DNA from: an uncultured bacterium
GTDB taxonomy: Bacteria > Desulfobacterota > WTBG01
DNA: 7,587 nt
Direction: 5' to 3'
Assembly: GCA_938024025.1 (NCBI GenBank)
Contig: CALJBY010000091.1
Coordinates: 1-7,587 of the forward strand
A program made the translations under genes and the position numbers. This document shows positions 4,352-7,587 of this stretch, one piece after another. Every line of letters begins with the position of its first letter. Position 1 is the stretch's first letter. Under the pieces are notes generated by a model, which worked only from the letters and a program-made list of their open reading frames with translations, was not told where the DNA came from and did not search any database.

Positions 4352-5719
4352 ATGAAAAATTTTACGCCACAAGAGATTGTTACTGAACTTGACAAGTACA
4401 TTATCGGCCAACACAATGCCAAAAAGGCAGTTGCCATTGCCTTGAGAAACAGGTGGCGGCGACAGAATGTCTCTGATGACTTGAAAGATGAGATTGCCCC
4501 CAAAAATATTATCATGATCGGTCCCACGGGTGTGGGAAAAACGGAGATATCACGAAGGCTTGCCAACCTTTCCCAGTCACCTTTTCTGAAGATCGAGGCT
4601 TCAAAATTTACCGAGGTTGGTTACGTTGGGCGTGATGTGGAGTCCATGGTACGGGATTTAACCGATCTCGCTATAAATCAGGTGAAGGCTGAAGAGGTTG
4701 AAAAGGTTCAGGTCAAGGCTCGCGAAATAGCTGAAGAGCGCATACTTGACCTCCTGCTTCCCCCCCAGCGGGAGAAGCCGAATCACCCTGAATCTTCTGA
4801 AAAACCCCTTGAATTGGTGAAAAATGAGCAGGAACAGGAAAGTACCACCCGGCAGAAACTGCGCAAGCTCTTGAAGGAACACAAGTTAGATGAACGGGTC
4901 GTCGAGCTCGAAACGTCACAGAGGACTGTTCCCATGGTTGAAATCTTCTCCGCAGCTGGTATGGAGGAGATGGACATCAATGTCAAGGACATGTTCGGCA
5001 ACCTCTTTCCCAAAAAGACACGGAAGAGAAAGGTGAAGATAACGGAGGCCCTGGAACTGATTGCCCAGGAAGAGGCCCAACGGTTAATAGATATGGATAA
5101 GGTTACCAAGCAGGCCATTGAACGGGTGGAACAGTCGGGCATTATCTTTCTGGATGAGATTGATAAGGTTGTAGGAAAAGACGGGTCACACGGTCCCGAT
5201 GTTTCCCGGGAAGGGGTTCAAAGAGACCTCCTTCCCATTGTCGAGGGCTGTACGGTTACTACCAAACACGGCATGGTAAAAACCGATCATGTCCTCTTTG
5301 TCGCATCGGGGGCCTTCTACAGTGTAAAGCCATCCGATCTCATACCGGAACTCCAGGGGAGATTTCCCATTCGGGTTGAACTGGAATCCCTGGGGAAAAA
5401 AGAATTTATGCGCATCCTCACCGAGCCTCAAAATGCATTAATCAAGCAATACAAGGCCTTGCTCCTGACAGAAGGCGTTGAATTGATTTTTCAGGATGAT
5501 GCTATTGCAGAGCTTGCCGAAATCGCAACGGTGGTGAATGAGCGCACTGAAAATATAGGGGCACGCAGGCTGCATACCATTATTGAGAAGATGCTGGAAG
5601 AGATCTCATTTGATGCACCTGATGTGCCTGAAAAACAGTTTACTATTGATGCCGCGTATGTGAAGGATAAACTGGACAGCCTGGTCAAGGATGAAGATTT
5701 AAGCCGTTATATACTCTAA
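4352..5719 (+). CDS. hslU: HslU, ATPase subunit of the HslUV protease
   Basis: HslU is the AAA+ unfoldase that forms a hexamer, binds substrate proteins, unfolds them with ATP and feeds them to HslV. The protein is 455 residues, slightly longer than the 443 of Escherichia coli. In order it shows the N-terminal [17 protein letters not shown], Walker A GPTGVGKT (57-64), the pore loop GYVG (90-93) that grips substrate, the inserted I domain at about residues 110-240, Walker B IIFLDE (264-269), then [17 protein letters not shown] sensor region, the [10 protein letters not shown] sensor-2 segment, and the C-terminal DLSRYIL that docks in pockets of HslV. The extra length is in the I domain, at a charged, Glu- and Lys-rich stretch around 140-180. 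A 7-C tract (4760-4766) encodes part of LLLPPQ. It is downstream of hslV and 29 bases upstream of argB. No own promoter is evident. Confidence 0.97.
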   Translation: MKNFTPQEIVTELDKYIIGQHNAKKAVAIALRNRWRRQNVSDDLKDEIAPKNIIMIGPTGVGKTEISRRLANLSQSPFLKIEASKFTEVGYVGRDVESMVRDLTDLAINQVKAEEVEKVQVKAREIAEERILDLLLPPQREKPNHPESSEKPLELVKNEQEQESTTRQKLRKLLKEHKLDERVVELETSQRTVPMVEIFSAAGMEEMDINVKDMFGNLFPKKTRKRKVKITEALELIAQEEAQRLIDMDKVTKQAIERVEQSGIIFLDEIDKVVGKDGSHGPDVSREGVQRDLLPIVEGCTVTTKHGMVKTDHVLFVASGAFYSVKPSDLIPELQGRFPIRVELESLGKKEFMRILTEPQNALIKQYKALLLTEGVELIFQDDAIAELAEIATVVNERTENIGARRLHTIIEKMLEEISFDAPDVPEKQFTIDAAYVKDKLDSLVKDEDLSRYIL

Positions 5720-5748
5720 TCTCACATGCCCCTCACGGGCGGGTTCGC

Positions 5749-6630
5749 ATGCAAAAGCTGATTGATAAAGCCTCTACCTTAATGGAGGCACTTCCCTATA
5801 TTCGTCGTTTCTATCAGAAGACTATTGTCATCAAGTACGGCGGTCATGCCATGGTCGACAGCAGTTTGAAGAATGATTTTGCCATGGACATCACCCTGAT
5901 GAACTACATTGGCCTCAATCCCGTCGTCGTCCATGGTGGAGGTCCTCAGATCGAGAAAGTCTTAAACAAGATGGGGAAAACCTCACAGTTTATTGATGGC
6001 CTGCGGGTAACTGACGAAGAAGGCATGGAAGTGGTGGAAATGGTTCTGGTAGGAAAGATTAACAAAGAAATTGTTAATTTGATCAATCAGCACGGTGGGA
6101 AAGCCGTTGGGCTGAGCGGTAAAGATGGAAACCTGATTACGGCGCGGAAATTTGAGCACTCATCTTCCGCTTCCTCCGGTAGCCGTAACAAACCCCCGGA
6201 CATGGGTCTGGTGGGGGAGGTGCAATCGGTAAACCCTCACGTTATTGACGCCCTGGATCGCAGTACGTTTATTCCCATCATTGCTCCCATTGGCGTAGGA
6301 ACGGATGGCACAACCTATAATATCAATGCCGACATGGTGGCAGGGAAGATTGCCTCTGCACTTAATGCGGAAAAATTAATGCTCTTAACGGACACTGATG
6401 GCGTGTTGGACGAAAAGGGCCAGCTCATCTCTTCCATGAACGAAGGGGAATTGAAGGACCGCATCAAAAACGGTCAGATCTCAGGAGGCATGATTCCTAA
6501 GGTCACCTGCTGTCTACAGGCCTTAAAGGAAGGCGTGGCAAAAGCCCATATTATTGATGGGAGGATCAAGCATGCGGTCCTGCTGGAAATATTTACTGAT
6601 GTCGGAATCGGCACGCAAATTACAGGATAG
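5749..6630 (+). CDS. argB: Acetylglutamate kinase (N-acetyl-L-glutamate 5-phosphotransferase)
   Basis: ArgB phosphorylates N-acetylglutamate with ATP, the second step of arginine synthesis, in the cytoplasm. It is 293 residues, typical of the family. Amino-acid-kinase motifs are K29 in KYGGH, the glycine-rich HGGGP (61-65), R86 in GLRVTD for acetylglutamate binding, [12 protein letters not shown], and [10 protein letters not shown] in the nucleotide-binding half. The N-terminal helix before the kinase core (about residues 1-22, ALPYIRRFY) and the C-terminal [13 protein letters not shown] segment are features of the hexameric, arginine-inhibited type, so feedback inhibition by arginine is inferred. 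A Ser-rich insert (about 138-146) precedes the family's GLVGEV motif. The Shine-Dalgarno sequence is poor: only a GGGCGGG string at 5737-5743, part of which could pair with GCCC at 5728-5731. The gene lies 29 bases after hslU and 3 bases before argD, and is probably translated from the same message. Confidence 0.96.
   Translation: MQKLIDKASTLMEALPYIRRFYQKTIVIKYGGHAMVDSSLKNDFAMDITLMNYIGLNPVVVHGGGPQIEKVLNKMGKTSQFIDGLRVTDEEGMEVVEMVLVGKINKEIVNLINQHGGKAVGLSGKDGNLITARKFEHSSSASSGSRNKPPDMGLVGEVQSVNPHVIDALDRSTFIPIIAPIGVGTDGTTYNINADMVAGKIASALNAEKLMLLTDTDGVLDEKGQLISSMNEGELKDRIKNGQISGGMIPKVTCCLQALKEGVAKAHIIDGRIKHAVLLEIFTDVGIGTQITG
6624..6627 (+). promoter_or_regulatory. Ribosome binding site of argD inside the argB end
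   Basis: AGGA overlaps the last codons of argB and lies 6 bases before the argD ATG at 6634, a layout typical of translational coupling. Confidence 0.55.
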
Positions 6631-6633
6631 ATT

Positions 6634-7587
6634 ATGAACCCAGCATCCATGAAGGCATTGATTGAAAAAACAGACCGCTACATCTTCGGTACCTACACAC
6701 GTTCACCCATCGTGCTTACCCGGGGAGAAGGTATGCGTGTCTGGGATAGTGACGGGAAGGAATACCTTGATTTCGTTTCAGGAATAGCGGTCTTGAACGT
6801 AGGGCATCTTCATCCCCGCGTCATTGAAGCTATTCACAAGCAGAGTAAAAAGCTCATGCACGTTTCCAACCTTTTCTATAGCGAGCCTCAGATTAGACTG
6901 GCAGAATTACTGGTGACCCACTCTTTTGCCGACAAGGTATTTTTCTGCAACAGCGGAGCAGAAGCTAATGAGGCAGCAATAAAACTGGCACGAAAGGTCT
7001 TCAATGACAGAGGGGAAAAGGACCGCTATGACATTATTACCATGGAACAGAGCTTTCACGGAAGAACAATGGCGGCGCTTTCTGCCACGGAACAGAAAAA
7101 ATTTCATTGCGGATTCGAACCGCTCCTCACCGGGTTTACCTATGTTCCCTTCAACAATCCTCAAGCAGTTGAAGACGCAATTACTGATACTACCTGCGCG
7201 GTGATGGTAGAACCTATTCAGGGGGAAGGCGGTGTAAACTGCCCTGCACCTGACTATCTGGCGCAGGTGAGAGAACTATGTGATCGGCACGGGGTGCTTC
7301 TCATCTTTGATGAAGTACAGGTGGGAATGGGGAGAACCGGTAAACTCTTTGCCTATGAGCACTACGGCGTGGAACCTGATATTATGACCCTGGCCAAAGC
7401 GCTGGCTGGTGGTATGCCCATTGGGGCCATGCTGGCAAAAGAGGACATCGCTTCGAGTTTTTCAGCAGGTACCCATGCCTCCACCTTCGGCGGCAATCCA
7501 CTCTCCACTGCTGCAGGTGCTGCTACGCTGGAGGTGCTCCTTGAGGATTCTTTCCTGGACAACTGCCGGCAGCGGGGCGAATACTTT
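6634..7587 (+). CDS. argD: Acetylornithine aminotransferase, 3' end beyond the window
   Basis: ArgD is a pyridoxal-phosphate enzyme that converts N-acetylglutamate semialdehyde and glutamate to N-acetylornithine and 2-oxoglutarate, the fourth arginine step. In many bacteria it also serves lysine synthesis. The frame is open for 318 codons from the ATG to the edge of the window; the family is about 390-400 residues, so the last fifth is missing. Class III aminotransferase motifs are in order: FVSGIAVLNVGHLHP (47-61), NSGAEANEAAIKLAR (106-120) for cofactor phosphate, SFHGRT (140-145), VEPIQGEGG (192-200), DEVQVGMGRTG (226-236) with D226 for the pyridine nitrogen, and the Schiff-base lysine K255 in TLAKAL, then HASTFGGNPL. 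It begins 3 bases after the argB stop. The sequence fits ArgD better than 4-aminobutyrate or ornithine aminotransferases, and the argB context settles it. Confidence 0.95.
   Translation, partial: MNPASMKALIEKTDRYIFGTYTRSPIVLTRGEGMRVWDSDGKEYLDFVSGIAVLNVGHLHPRVIEAIHKQSKKLMHVSNLFYSEPQIRLAELLVTHSFADKVFFCNSGAEANEAAIKLARKVFNDRGEKDRYDIITMEQSFHGRTMAALSATEQKKFHCGFEPLLTGFTYVPFNNPQAVEDAITDTTCAVMVEPIQGEGGVNCPAPDYLAQVRELCDRHGVLLIFDEVQVGMGRTGKLFAYEHYGVEPDIMTLAKALAGGMPIGAMLAKEDIASSFSAGTHASTFGGNPLSTAAGAATLEVLLEDSFLDNCRQRGEYF

Noticed and set aside
4783..5142. Minus-strand open frame of 119 residues
   Set aside because: It is the antisense shadow of the hslU I-domain region, Ser-rich as expected for the complement of Glu- and Lys-rich coding sequence.

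Overview
The window is bacterial. Its right two thirds is a co-directional housekeeping cluster, xerC-hslV-hslU-argB-argD, and its left third is accessory sequence. As I recall it, the order hslV-hslU followed by argB-argD is common in Desulfobacterota (the former Deltaproteobacteria). The HslU, ArgB and ArgD sequences fit such a source, with roughly balanced base composition in the genes. I place the organism there, or in a neighbouring phylum, with moderate confidence only; no rRNA or other decisive marker is present.

Bases 1-781 hold no gene I can support. Bases 45-414 are an unusual mosaic of at least nine adjacent blocks, most built from degenerate 7- or 8-base tandem units. Three blocks belong to one family, and there is a perfect 22-base duplication. 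Bases 421-781 are AT-rich leader sequence.

Bases 782-1515 hold two small co-directional genes with good ribosome binding sites. One is a stand-alone response-regulator receiver domain whose phospho-acceptor aspartate is replaced by asparagine. The other is a 74-residue protein with two predicted membrane helices and no family I recognise. A PHP-family metal-dependent phosphoesterase (RNase AM / YciV type) converges on them from the minus strand (1553-2428).

The 294-base divergent gap (2429-2722) separates the phosphoesterase from xerC. It holds a good minus-strand promoter for the phosphoesterase, a perfect 12-base palindrome, a terminator-like hairpin with a T run, and a consensus -10 box for xerC.

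From 2723 to the end, XerC (chromosome dimer resolution), HslV and HslU (the ATP-dependent HslUV protease), ArgB and ArgD (steps 2 and 4 of arginine synthesis) read in one direction. Gaps are short except for 132 bases before hslU, which contain a stable hairpin. The argD gene runs off the right edge. All catalytic residues I can check in XerC, HslV, HslU, ArgB and ArgD are present. The most unusual items are the repeat mosaic and the asparagine-substituted receiver; I did not find a clear new multi-gene system.
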